NCBI GenBank assembly: GCA_003290165.1
Contig: QNQO01000197.1
Span: forward strand, 62,001-126,000
Reading direction: 5' to 3'
Origin: Berberis thunbergii
Lineage: Eukaryota > Streptophyta > Magnoliopsida > Ranunculales > Berberidaceae
DNA: 64,000 nucleotides
The notes under the pieces are model-generated. The model searched no databases. It had not been told where the DNA came from and saw nothing but the letters and a program-made list of their open reading frames with translations. Shown one piece after another: positions 33,402 through 45,020 of this stretch (positions are counted from its first letter, which is position 1; every line of letters starts with the position of its first letter). A program made the position numbers and the translations under genes.

Positions 33402-35355
33402 TGATGCAATTTAACTAACCTAAATAAATAGGTTAATTTAACCTAATTTTAATAACTACAAGTGCACAGTGTCTAACTGGTAGACAAGGGCAAGTACAGG
33501 TTGATCCCACAAGGACTGTGGTTGCAATTAAATTTCAGGGTTTATTTAAACTAATTTAAATTGGGGTTACAACAATTAAAATATCTAAACTAAAAATCAA
33601 ATTAAAAACAAAATAAAAAGTTTTAAAGAATATGAGACGGGAAACCAAGGCATTGAATCCACCACAGGTTCTTTGAGATTTGTGTAATCCAAATTATTAT
33701 TTTCAAGAATTAACATGACTAACCTAAAGATTAATCGAAGTCCGCAATTGATTTCAACAAAGTTATAAACCCTTAGCATTGCGTGTCTTCTTACGGCACA
33801 CACAATCATAGATTCAGATTAATTGATTAAATCCGGCTTTTTGAATTTCAACAAAGGGTACTTCTAACTACCGACTAGTCTAGATAATTAATCAGGATGT
33901 AATCGGTGAAAGCAAATTATTGAAAATCATAAATCAAATGTGTTTAACGTTCAAGCATAAAGAAAATAATAAATTTAAATACACAAACTCTAGGAAATCC
34001 CGTGGTTTCATTGTAGCCTTGGCGAAGGGTTTAGCTCTCCATGGTAGCGGTGGTCACAACATCATTGGAGGTGGAAACCATCTCTGCACGGACGCTAATC
34101 CTGAGAAAAGAGCTGCTAATGGCACTGTGGTGGCTCAGAGTGAACACCGGGGTGCAAATAATGAAAACTGATTTTCAAATCAGTTTTCTCCCGCCCGAAA
34201 ATCGTGCGACTCTTCAGAGCTTCGTCTCCAGCGCGACAGCGTCTGCTCCGCGACTCGCGAGCTTCCTCTCCTGATCCAACCTAGTTCTGAACCTGCAAAA
34301 AGAGAGAGAGAAAGTGAGGAAGCAATGAGATAAGAAAACAGACAGAAAAACAAACAGAGATTGGAGTGGCGGAGCCCTGTTTCTCCTGTCGAAGTGTGCC
34401 GCTTGCTGACGCGCTGCTTGCGATGGTGGTTGGGAGAGAGGGAGGCAGGAAGGATGTCGAGACGAAGAGATGTCGAGAGAGGGGAGGAAGGTCATGTGGC
34501 GAGGCGGAACAGAGTCGTGGTGAGGCTCTGTTTCGTGACGGCGGCGGCTGATGGCGTGGTCGCGTGGTATGTTCATAACGGTGGTCGTGAGAAAGAGAGA
34601 AACAGTGAGAAAGAGAGAGGTAAACAGGAAGGAGGCCGAGAAAGGGGAGACACAGGGGTTGCGGTTCGTGAAGGAGGAGAAACAGGGACTGTTGTGTGCG
34701 CGAGGTGGTTGTGGTGGTGCTCGGGTGATGGCGGAAAACATGGTGCTCGATGGTGGTGGTGGCTGTGTGGCGTGATGACGTGAAACAGGGTTGTCACGCC
34801 CCCTGTTTCAGTGGGATGAAGGAGGAGGTGGTTGTTGGCTGGGAGAACGAGATAGACGACGAGATGAAGGGTGATGGCGGGATTATCGCTGCCGGCTCTC
34901 CTATCGAGCGAGGATTGCCGGCAGGGTGGAGTGGTGTGGTGGCTGAAAAAGAGAAGAGGGGAGAAAGAACGTGGAAAAGGAGAAGGGATGTGGAAGAAGA
35001 GAGAATAAGAGATGAGACCCCCCTTTCTCTAAGATGGGGCGAGCTAAATAGGGTTCTCATATTATATTGGGCTTGGGTTTTTAGGTTAGCATTTTTTTTT
35101 TGGTTTGGGCTTAGGTTAAATTAGGTGGACCTAGGTTTATTAGGGTTAGGTTTAGATATGTGTCCCTCCACTTTGTACCACCGCTAGAATCGACCAATTG
35201 TCATTTCTTAAATTGTCGTCTTAATATGATTTCATCGTTCACGCTCAAATTCCTACTAAGACATGAAAATGAAATAATTATTATAAATTATAATAATCGA
35301 AACACTAACATATATAAATTAAGGGATATATTATGTAATAATTATGTGAATATCA
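33402..35355 (-). repeat. LTR of Athila-type element, about 1.95 kb, inverted
   Basis: Bounded by TGATGCAATTTAAC on the left and AATATCA on the right, so it starts TG and ends CA on either strand. Directly outside the right edge the complement reads GGTTTGGGGGTATT, the polypurine tract typical of Athila/Tat elements. Near the left edge is CAAGTGCACAGTG followed by GATCCCACAAGGACTG, a conserved LTR 3'-end block in such elements. A GA-rich stretch (34290-34780) produces several long but meaningless open frames. Confidence 0.75.
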
Positions 35356-37312
35356 AATACCCCCAAACCTATATTTTGCTAGTCCTCGAGCAAAACAATA
35401 AAATAAAATCTAACTCACTTTCGCAGGAATCATCGGTTGCACTTACCTTAAACGTGAAACAAGGCTTTAAACCCCTATATTACCTCTAGTGGACGAGTTA
35501 TAGTCTCGTGAGGGTTTTCAGAAATGTTACCCACAAACATTATGACTCATAAATTTCCAAAACATGGTAACTCGATCTATTATTCTCAGAGTAAGAATCT
35601 CATTGCCAAAAAATTTTAAAAACAGCTAACAGTTTCACAATAATATATCAAAAAGTCTCACAACAATTTAATAATACCCAAATGTTAAATAAATTTCATC
35701 AATTATTCCCAACTCGAAGTGTGTGTGTGCATGGCCTTATCAACATAACTTTTTATTTCAGAGTAAAACAATCAGTAAATCTCTTTTAGAAAGTTTGTTT
35801 TGACTTCAAACCTCTCATGTCACTCACAATAAAACACTCAGAGATTTGATATTTCACTCAGTTTATATGTGAGGAAAAAAGTAAGTAATGGAAATAATCA
35901 TCTCACATATAGTAATATGAAGAACGGACTTTTCAAGAATGGAGTGAGTATGATCTCATAGACAGGAATATCAATTACTTTTGAGAATGTTAAATCATAC
36001 ACCATAGTTCTTATTTATTTAATCTCCACATCTACGAAATTAACCATCTCTTAAGATCAACTAGGACTTTAATAGGTTGTAATGGGGCTTAGGTAATGGC
36101 TAACAAAGAATGAAAAAAGTATACGAAAAATCTCTAAGAATGTATACACCCATTAAACTAACACAAGGGCTATGAAGAGTAAATAAATGTTCTAACCATC
36201 AATTACTTTATTTTTTTTTCATTGACATCGCTTTTTTTTTTTTTTTTTTTCAACTACATGTTTTTCCTCTTCTACTCAATAGAATGTTTCAACACTGAGG
36301 ACTCATGGTATATTTGACTTTGTTCTTTCTAATTGCCCATTTCCAACTAACATTCATCCATATACATTCTTAGATAAATTGGGTATTGATAAGGGGTTAA
36401 CAAATAAAAGGCTATCAACGGCTCAAAGGGCTTCAAAAGGCAACTAATGAGTGGGTAAGTAAAAAGGCTAGAAAAGGTTTAAGAAAAACTTGCCTACATC
36501 ATTTCTTAAGTTTAGATTGGTATTATGACATCTCAACTAAATAAACTAAAAGTTCTAGTGCAATAATTTAATTTTAATGTCATTATCAAAGCAATTGATA
36601 AGAAAAATGAGAATAATGAGATCATCAACGACTTAATGCGAACTCAAGAAAAATTAGAATATATTTATCTAACACTCAGAAAGAAAAGAATGACTCAAAA
36701 CTTTCACGGGTTAAGTCTCCACTATTATTCTAAGGTTTTCTAGCTCATATCTCACTCATCAACTTCAAATCATGCTGATATGGCTTATAGTGCAAAAAGT
36801 AATCGAGTTGAAAAAAATCTCATGAAATAGACCTAACTTAAGGATTATATCAAACCATATGTTTTCATGTTGATATTTAAAGGTGACAAGTGAAAGCATG
36901 TATTTCTCAAATTTCAGGCATACTTGAAAGCACATCCTCTTCATTGGAACGGACTTAGATCTTGGATGCATTTTCAAAGTGAAAAATTTTCACACAATCA
37001 TAATTAACTATGTACTCAATGGAGATTGAGTAGAATACAATAGTAAGTTGTGAAATAAATTTTAGTTCAAAATTTCTTGAAAAATGCAAAAAACTCATAA
37101 ACCTCACCCCCAAACTTAAACCAAACATTGTCCTCAATGTATAAAACGATGATCATGACAAATGCAGGAAAAAGAAAAGATGAGAGTTAAAGTGATATTA
37201 CCATGGGAAAGTTTTTACCAATTTCGATGAAATCTTCCACCAATGAACGCTCAGAGACATAAGAACTGTGGACTCATCATGATAAATTGATAAAAACAAG
37301 ACAGGACACAAA

Positions 37313-37350
<38 letters not shown>

Positions 37351-37358
37351 TTAATAAT

Positions 37359-37427
<69 letters not shown>

Positions 37428-37597
37428 TACATGTATCAGTTGTAAGTCAAAATTGTTACGGAGCTAACGAGTATGAGTGAAATGCAACTAGAAAAGACTC
37501 GAAAATCAATCCAGACTAACCATAATGACACAACTGAAGCTAGGTTGCCTCCTAGGAGCGCTTGGTTTAACGTCGTCAGCCCGACATCTATGCTTCC
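35356..37597 (-). other. 3' untranslated part of inverted Athila element
   Basis: Contains the inverted polypurine tract at 35356-35372. At 37107-37135 it has the complement of ACATTGAGGACAATGTTTGG with TTTGGGGGTG, the landmark that follows integrase in this lineage. No ORF with a recognised product. A long T-run lies at about 36231-36250. Confidence 0.65.
37314..37427. repeat. (AAT)n microsatellite, about 114 bp
   Basis: Near-perfect AAT repeats, with two interruptions (ATTAATAATATT) near 37350. Likely length-variable. Confidence 0.95.
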
Positions 37598-37829
37598 TCA
37601 ATCTGAGTACACAGGATCCTCTAATAACAACACATCAACCTCGACTTCTGATGTAGGCAACTCTAAAAATGGTTTAAGACGCTGACCATTGACTTTAAAA
37701 GCACAACCATCTTTAGGATCAACAATCTCCACAGCTCCATGTGGAAACACTGTTTTCACCGTGTAAGGTCCATACCATCGAGATCGCAACTTGCCAGGAA
37801 ATAGACGCAACCGAGAATTTAAGCCCATG
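37598..37829 (-). pseudogene. Athila-type integrase C-terminus
   Basis: On the minus strand it reads [18 protein letters not shown], then [15 protein letters not shown] and [13 protein letters not shown], the conserved end of Athila integrases, followed by an acidic tail and stop. Its N-terminal side ends abruptly near 37829, so the element is truncated there. The segment is intact although the rest of pol is gone. Confidence 0.82.
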
Positions 37830-38432
37830 GTTTGGAAAAGTTGGTTTAAAAGTTCATTAGATCAGGTCCAACAACTCTTAACTTTTTGGATTTGATTGTC
37901 TCGAACCGCTGCGTCTTGCTTGCCCATGTGTTGATTTTGCTAAAGACGATATCTTTTATTTATTTATTTTTATAAATAATCTATTTTTTTCTTAATGTTT
38001 AAGGTGCGTGTTTGGAAACCGCTTAAATTGGTGATCCATAGATTTACGTTCAGGCTCAATTTTGTGGTGCCAAAGCAAATTGAGTTAGGGCAACGGCTTG
38101 TGGGTTAAAAAAATCCCTAATTTTTAAACCACCTAAAAAGTTGTTACACCACTTTTCTCTAACAAATTCATGATATAAAGATCATGTTGATTTGACTATT
38201 TAGATGTAAGAGCATTAGGGGTGGGCACGGTTCAGTTCTATCTATTACCACCCCTATATCGATATTGTTCCCAATTTTTTAATTCGAGATAGTTTGGTTT
38301 GGTTCTATGATTTTTAAATTTGGTACTATACATATCTCGATTTATGATACAAATTTGGCCCGTCCCGAAACATGTAATTGTACATCTTCATGTAAAGAAT
38401 TGAAAATTTTTCACTTCTCGTAATATAGAATA
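37830..38432. other. Spacer with a hAT-like fragment
   Basis: At 38216-38300 the sequence AGGGGTGGGCACGGTTC followed by CCACCCCTAT is typical of hAT-type MITE ends. Complete ends and target duplications were not found. No gene recognised. Confidence 0.4.
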
Positions 38433-38961
38433 TGATGCATCGAAATTCGTTCTCCTCGAGATCTAACATGCAAAACAAAGTTAGATTGCAAAACCACCTA
38501 TTTTGTAGCCGAAGGCACTCTCATGCTCAAGTCAATTAACTATAGGAGAAAATGAACTTATAAAGAGTATAGTTGTGATGTGCTTGCATACCTTTTATCA
38601 GTATATCTCCTTTACCTTATATAATGAAAGTAATTAACTCTGTGTGTGACTTAAGCATGCATGGCCCAATGAAAGGGAATGTTTCTCACAAAGGTCTCCT
38701 CTTTCATTGAGATATGTCCCTGAGGGAGAGATTCTTGCCATGACTTGTCTATTTCGTAACGTTTCTATCCTCTGAGAGGAAATATTCATTGGGCCTTAGA
38801 TTTGGGACTTTAACTTTGGTCGTGGTCCGTCGCTAAATGCCTCTTTGGGCTTTAGTGGCTGAACTCATTATCCATATTTAGTGTGAAGTGTTTGTTCCTC
38901 GTGATGGATGATCTTTGCCACGTGCACGACCATGATCGAAGGACTACTTGATGTATCATTA
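38433..38961 (-). repeat. LTR of inverted Tat element (copy 4)
   Basis: It starts TGATGCATCGAAATTCG and ends TGATGTATCATTA. To the right lies GCTACTCCCCT, the complement of the polypurine tract AGGGGAGTAGC also seen at 15226-15240. Confidence 0.78.
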
Positions 38962-41900
38962 GCTACTCCCCTAGTTAGTGGGCTCGCTTGCGTGGCCACT
39001 AACTGTTCGATGGTTGAATTTCTAGGTTCATCATTGCTTCTCTGCGTAGCATTAAATGCCGTTAACAACTGTCAACTCAGTAGCCACTATTCAGTTTCTA
39101 TTTGCTACATCATCAATCAGCTCGTTTTGGCGTGATTTTAGGGTTTCATGCAACCATCATTTCCTGCACAATCTCCCATTAGTTGCATTTTTGTTGCCCC
39201 AACCCTATAAAAGGGCGTTGGAGAGTTGTGTTATCTTCTTTACGCTATCTCCATTTTCAGAGCTTGTTTTGTTCTTCTTCTTATTGTTTCCTAAGTTATC
39301 AAAATTCTTGGTCATGTCTTCTAATAGATCTCTGAGTAACTATTGTTTGGCCCACTGAGTGGCCTTATTTGATTCTATGCTGGCAACCTAGTCTACCTTA
39401 TATGATATCTTCAAATGTATTCTATTCCGTTTGACTTGCATTTCGAGTTGCCATGAAGTAATGATAATCCCTTCCATCCAAAGTGTGGTTACATAGCCCT
39501 GTATTCTGGAATATTCAGGGCTGGTTTCATTTTTTGGTTTCGGATGTCATCTGAACCTGATCGGTATTCCTCCTACCCAACAGGGTCCCAACGCTTGGAG
39601 GGTTTTGGTTTTGGTGAAAGTTCTGCAGGCTGGTATTCATCTGAACGAGAATATTCGACATTCTGTGATGACGATCAAGGTCAACAAGAATCCTTCGCCT
39701 GCTTATCTAGGCAAGCCGTAGGATGACTTTAAGTTCTGGTAGAAGACCTAGTTCTATGCTTCCATGGAATCGGGTAGGGGTGGGATTCCCATCCCGTGCC
39801 GATTTATTTGGGTCATTTTGGCATTGATCAAACCCATCCTGATCCCGTCCCGATCTAGAGTGGGATGGGATCGGGATGAAGATTTTCAATCCCACCCATC
39901 CCATCCCAACCCGTCCCATCTCATCCCGAACTTATTTGTTTAATATTTATTTTTATTAAGTTTAATTAAACAATTCTTCTAAAGGAAAGTTTTAGATGTG
40001 TTGAAATTAAATAAAAAAATCTATAGTTTGAAAACTTACTTGCTTGATGTGGTACTCTTTGTTTAGATAAAAACTTTAATTTGAATATTTTAGGTCAAAT
40101 AAAACTCATAAAATATATGCTTTTTCACATTTTAGATTGGTTATATGGCAATTATTCGTGTATCACATAGAGGATGCTCTACATAAAAACTGTAAGTTCA
40201 TTGGATCATAAAATTTATATGACATTCAATATTGTTATGATGAAAGTTATATGTACATAAAGTATGCATTATTTGTGTGTGAGCAATGTGAGATGTTATT
40301 TTTATTATTTTTCATTGGAGGACTATATAGTACATGTTTATCCCGCCCCAAAACCGTTTGGGATTGGACGAGGTCGGGATGAGGTATATCCTGTCCCGAT
40401 CCCGTCCCAACCTGAATGATTGGGATGGGATAAGGATGGGGTCCATCCCATCCCGTGCCCACCCCTTGAATCTTGGTATTTCATGCATGACCACAAACCC
40501 ATTCTGAGGTCGTTCAGGACTCCTAGGAAGTTGACCAATCTGTAGTTGACTTAAGTGGAGAAGTCGATTAGGAATCGATTCCTCGCCCTTCCCCGGACAC
40601 CTCTAGAAGATATGCTCGAGTTGGAGGTCATTGACCGGAGTGGCTTTTACTGTCTTAATGCTTAGGAGCGATTGTTGGTTCTTTATGAGCACGACCCTGG
40701 TTTCACTGTTGCTCAACTCGCTCCTCCTATTGGCTCTAGTGGTAAGAAAAAAAAGATTGTTTCTGCTAGCTGGTGGTGCTAGTGTGTTGGGAAAGTGAGC
40801 TCCTCCGAGAAAGTTACAGATCTCGATTTTCCTAGTATTGGTGATGTTGATATTACCACCAATAAGAGGACTCATGTTAGCATTCGTAGTGCAAGTCATT
40901 CGTGGTGCTAGTCCAACCATGAAGAAGAAGAAAGTCTGAGACCTACTAGCCCTTCTAAGAGGTAGGTCATGAGTAGTTTGGTTGATTCTGCTTGGTCTTC
41001 AAATATGAGCCTTGTTGGTTCAGGTTTTGTTGTGGGGGTCTTCAGACTGCCCTCCTTCTTCCCGTTTTGCTACTCAGGAAGAGGAGGAACTGAAGTAGAC
41101 TACACGAGGAGTAAAGTTGAAGTTTCTCCCTTCATGTTCCACTGAGTGAGCATGAGAAGGACATCCCTGCTACTGCTGGTGTAGCGAACCTCAAAATTTC
41201 AGATGAAGATGCTTGTGTCATTTCAAATAAGATGACATAGCTTGCGATGAAGTAATCTCAAAATCCAAATGCGAAGCTGTCTTTGGATGACTTCGAGTAC
41301 AATCCTACTTTTTATGAGGTTGTTGTTGATCTGAGTCAGAGCTCCAAGTTTCATCCTCTTCTTTCTGTTGATCAGAGCTTGAAGGAGTTGTTTGATTCTC
41401 CTCCTTCCCGTCTGAATATTTCTTATCTTGATCTGGACAAGAAGGGGAGGGATGGGGTTTTTCTCATCACCGGTGTTCCAATTGTCAAACAGGCGACCAA
41501 GAGTGGAGTTTCAGTCATTCCTGACCCTATGCTTATCAGGAGAGGATGCTTAACGCTTCTCAGTCTACTCATAAAAATGTTGAGGCTATCAGGGATCAGT
41601 ATGCTTCTTAGGTGGTTTTTGCGGAGAAGGAAATGAATCACCTGCGTAAGCGATTATCTGCCACTGAGAGTAAATTGTCCATAAAGAAGACAATTCTTGA
41701 TTAAGCATTAAGTGTTGTTGATTCGCGGTCTGCTCTCTGTGAGACCGCTAAGGAGCGAGTAGAACAACTTGATGCGGAGCTCATTTCTTTTAAAGAACAA
41801 CTTGTTGAGGAGAAAAGCGGTACGGAGCAAGCATCTCAGAAGCTTTCTAGAGTTGAAGAAGAGCTCGTTTGAAATGAGCAAAAACTATCTGTACTTGCAA

Positions 41901-42005
41901 AGCAGTTAAGTCTAATGAAGATGTAGTAGAGTTTAGTAAGATTGTTGCTGGCAGAGTTGAAATCATTCACTATATTGAACAAGAAGCAAGGAGTGTGATT
42001 TCGCG
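38962..42005 (+). pseudogene. Antisense ORF of inverted Tat element (copy 4), split by a MITE
   Basis: It starts at ATG 39315 (MSSNRSLSNY). Pieces include GPNAWRVLVLVKV near 39585 (PF04195-like), DDFKFW at 39723, LEVIDRSGFYCLNA near 40620, the open segment 41283-41636 (YNPTFYEVVVDLSQS) and a Glu/Lys-rich coiled-coil segment to about 41990. A hAT-like MITE sits between FYASMES and the next codons (39775-40467); removing it restores homologous sequence on both sides. Many stops. The element's gag side is missing beyond 42005. Confidence 0.7.
39775..40467. mobile_element. hAT-like MITE, 693 bp
   Basis: Terminal inverted repeats begin TAGGGGTGGG (left) and end CCCACCCCTT (right), and extend imperfectly into CCCATCCCGTGCC on the left and CATCCCATCCCGTGCC on the right. 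Flanking 8-mers GAATCGGG and GAATCTTG agree at six of eight positions, fitting a decayed 8-bp hAT duplication. No transposase frame. Confidence 0.75.
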
Positions 42006-42349
42006 AAATTATACGAAATTTCACCATAATTTTAGTTTTTTGTGAAATTACGAAAAGAAAAATGGCGAAAAAAATTACATTTTTTGATTATTTCTAGGTT
42101 TTTTTGGGATTTTTCATAAATTTCGTTTATTTCATAGAATTACAAAAACTAGCTATTAAAAATACATTTTTTGGAGGATTTGTTTTTGAAATATTTTGAA
42201 ATTTTGTTCGTTAATATCGAGTTTTTTCATCTAATTATTATTTATTCTAATTATTTATTGATTTTTGAAACCGTCCCTAAGTTTCTAATTATCACTTCTT
42301 CTAATATATATATATATATAGAGAAAGAGAGATTTTTGAAACTACCCCT
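42006..42349. other. AT-rich stretch with short palindromes
   Basis: Contains GAAATTATACGAAATTTC and several ATTTCG/CGAAAT blocks, which look like the end of another repeat, then a short (TA)n at 42306-42320. No gene. Confidence 0.4.
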
Positions 42350-43033
42350 TGATGATACATCAAATCGTCCTCTGATAAGCACAGTATACGTGTCATGATA
42401 ATGTTGTCAACAAAACAAAGAAGACCCGATTGCATGCTCAATCCAACAAGGCCCAAATAATATTAAGCCCATTATTGACAGGATCCAGACAGTCGAATCC
42501 GAGTTGCAATAAGCCATTAAGGCCACACGTCATGCGGTCAGGCCCAATACTCGTAAGACCTCTAATGCAAGTATTTGAGAGATCTACCCAAGATAAGTAG
42601 GCCAACAACTCATTGGATCCGACTAGGAAAATATATTAGAGTATAAGTCGAGCAAGAAAACTTCCTTGCATGGACCACACTCAGAAAGGGAAACCTTTCT
42701 CCCAGATCTAGGAGCACGAGTCGTGTAGGAAAACTTTCCCACATGGACAAATCCCAATTAGGAAAGGATCTCCACAACAATATTTCTTTCCCTAAATTAT
42801 GCCACCAAAAGCCTAGCCGAACAAGGACTCCTACACTATAAAAGGAAGATAAGGTCAATGAACTAGATGTATGCAATATAATCCTAGTTTACAGTTTTAA
42901 GCCTCTCCTAAGCCTTATCTAACATAAGCATCGGAGTGCCATCGGCCACCACACAGTGATCCTTGGCTGCCGTTTTCTACCTAAGCAGGTCAAGGTAAGC
43001 AACAAGGAAGGAGAGCAAGAATCAACTACATCA
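42350..43033 (+). repeat. 5' LTR of Tat-lineage element (RT6)
   Basis: It starts TGATGATACATCA and ends CTACATCA. It is followed after one base by TTTGGCGCCATCCGTAGGCA, the primer-binding site (tRNA-Asp type). Confidence 0.82.
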
Positions 43034-43209
43034 GTTTGGCGCCATCCGTAGGCAATCAACGAGATGGTGACAACAAGGTCTCTTGACAATGGAGACGCGA
43101 CAAAAACCTCAAACGCTCTAAGTAGCAGAGTATCGCCCACTTCGGCACCACCGCAACCACGGGAGGAACCTTTGCCGATCCTCGTACCAATGATAACCAC
43201 TGCAAACCC

Positions 43210-44660
43210 ATGGTGACTCTAGTGTCTACTCACATACATCAAATTTTGCAAACAGTGAAGATACTCAAATCCATGAACTAGAAGTTGGATGAGAATTTAA
43301 AGGCATACGTCACACACTTCAATGACGAGTTGACTCTCGTCAACTATTGTAACGATGCAACAACCGTCGCAGCATTCACTGACAGTTTGAGGAATGGCAA
43401 GTTCTATAATTTCCTAACTTTGGACCCCCGTCAAATATGGTGGACCTGCTAAAATAAGCACATAATTACATAGTTCTAGACGAGGAGCTAACCTCCAAGA
43501 AAAAAAGGAATCCAAGAAGAAGCTCTCCATCCATAGGGATGAAGATGAGGGAAAAAGCAAGGAGCACTGCAATGAAGTATGTGACCTGCATGGAGTAAAC
43601 TTGAAAATCGAGCACTCCACTCGGTCCCGAATGGAGTTGCTCCGCAAATTACGGACTAGATCATCCTATGAGGACCAACGGATGCAACACATTCACTCCC
43701 AGAGCCTGATCCTGCCCTTAATTTTCACAGACAGGGACCTCCAAGGTATCCATACTCCACATAATGATCCCCTGTTAATATTGGGGTCCATAGAAAACTG
43801 GGAAGTGAGACGGTCTTTAGTAAACACTGGTAGTAATATGAATGTGTTGTTCCTGAACATGTTCTGCAACATGCAAGTGAAAAAAGAAAACCTAAGCCCC
43901 TCGACACATCCCCTGGTCGGACTCAGTGAGGAGAAGTACTTTTCGATGGGGAGGATCAAATTAACAGTCGTGGCAGGAAAGTCATGACTCCAAAAAATAA
44001 TCTTTCAAGAGTTCGTGGTGGTCGATGCACCGTCCCCCTACAACATCATCCTGGGGAGGCCCTGGCTTTATTAGATGGAGGCGGCGGTCTCCATTTTACA
44101 CTAGTGAGTCAAGTACCCTGTAAATCAGATAGTGGCACAATACGAGGAAATCAGCTGGCTGCCAAAGACTGCCATTACTCAACACTGGAATGGCTCGATA
44201 GCCATCAATTACAAATTGTGACCACGATTGACGCGCCTCAAAGCTTGGGTCTGGAGCTGAGCGAGGACTCTCCAACCCATACAAGGAGGCCTCTATCAGC
44301 CCGAGAGGAAGACCCAATTTCGGTCAACCTGAAGAGAAGCATGTGACCATGTATCTGGACAACCCTAGTAACATCAGAGCCATCTAACTAGGTTCCCGCC
44401 TAAGCAAAGAGTTCGTGGAACAACTGATCACACTACTGCGACAGAACAAAGATGTCTTCACCAAGATGATGAGGGACATGGTGGGAATAGACCCCTCCAT
44501 AATCACCCATCAACTGACTGTAGACCCAACACGAAAATCGGTCAGAAAGAAAAAATACATGTGGCCCCGAGTGGAACATATTCTAAACAAATAAGTGCAG
44601 AGGCTACTAAACGCCGACATGATCAAAGAAGTGTGGTACCCAGACTAGCTGGTGTGGGCA
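43210..44660 (+). pseudogene. gag-protease-RT start of Tat-lineage element, decayed and truncated
   Basis: The gag end is visible at 43295-43420 (AYVTHFNDELTLVNYCNDA). Protease (43693-43987) has RRSLVNTGSNMNVLF, where the catalytic motif DTGS has become NTGS, so the active-site Asp is lost. Then come VVVDAPSPYNIILGRPWL (about 44010-44065) and the start of reverse transcriptase: FVEQLITLLRQNKDVF, VGIDPSIITHQL and ADMIKEVWYPD (44340-44650), with stops. The sequence ends where a TRIM-like repeat begins near 44660. RNase H, integrase and the 3' LTR are absent. Confidence 0.8.
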
Positions 44661-44876
44661 AACCTGGGGGGGAGAGTGAAGGAGAAGCCCAAGAGCTTAT
44701 GGATCCCGTTGGCAAGCTACAAAAAGGAGATAAAAGTGTCACATCACCTGGGTTAGGAAGGGTGATGTACTACATATGTACGAGGTTGGATCTATAAAGT
44801 ACTACGCATTTTAAAGTCGTGCGGGCCTTGGGCCCAAAGCAGACAATATAGCACTATGTGGATCGGGTCGTGACTA

Positions 44877-44888
44877 AGTATCAGAGCC
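44877..44888 (+). other. Putative primer-binding site (initiator tRNA-Met type)
   Basis: AGTATCAGAGCC matches TGGTATCAGAGC in its core and lies just downstream of the left terminal repeat. Confidence 0.55.
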
Positions 44889-45020
44889 TGACCCAGCCGA
44901 AAGTGTGTCATTGAGGACGTTGGGCTCCCAAGGGTGTGGAATGTGATACCCTTGTGTGAACGGATCTGAGGGGAAGGGTGAGGGAGAAGCCTAATAGCCC
45001 ATGGATCCCAAGAGGGTTGG

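Noticed and set aside
34214..34783. Open frames of 175 and 140 codons on both strands
   Set aside because: They lie in the GA-rich part of an Athila LTR. Composition is driven by GAGA and GGTGG runs and no domain is recognisable.
44757..44870. Possible 5S rRNA-like (Cassandra) sequence
   Set aside because: GGAAGGGTGATGTACTA looks loosely like 5S-type text, but the box A/C sequences of 5S rRNA are absent.
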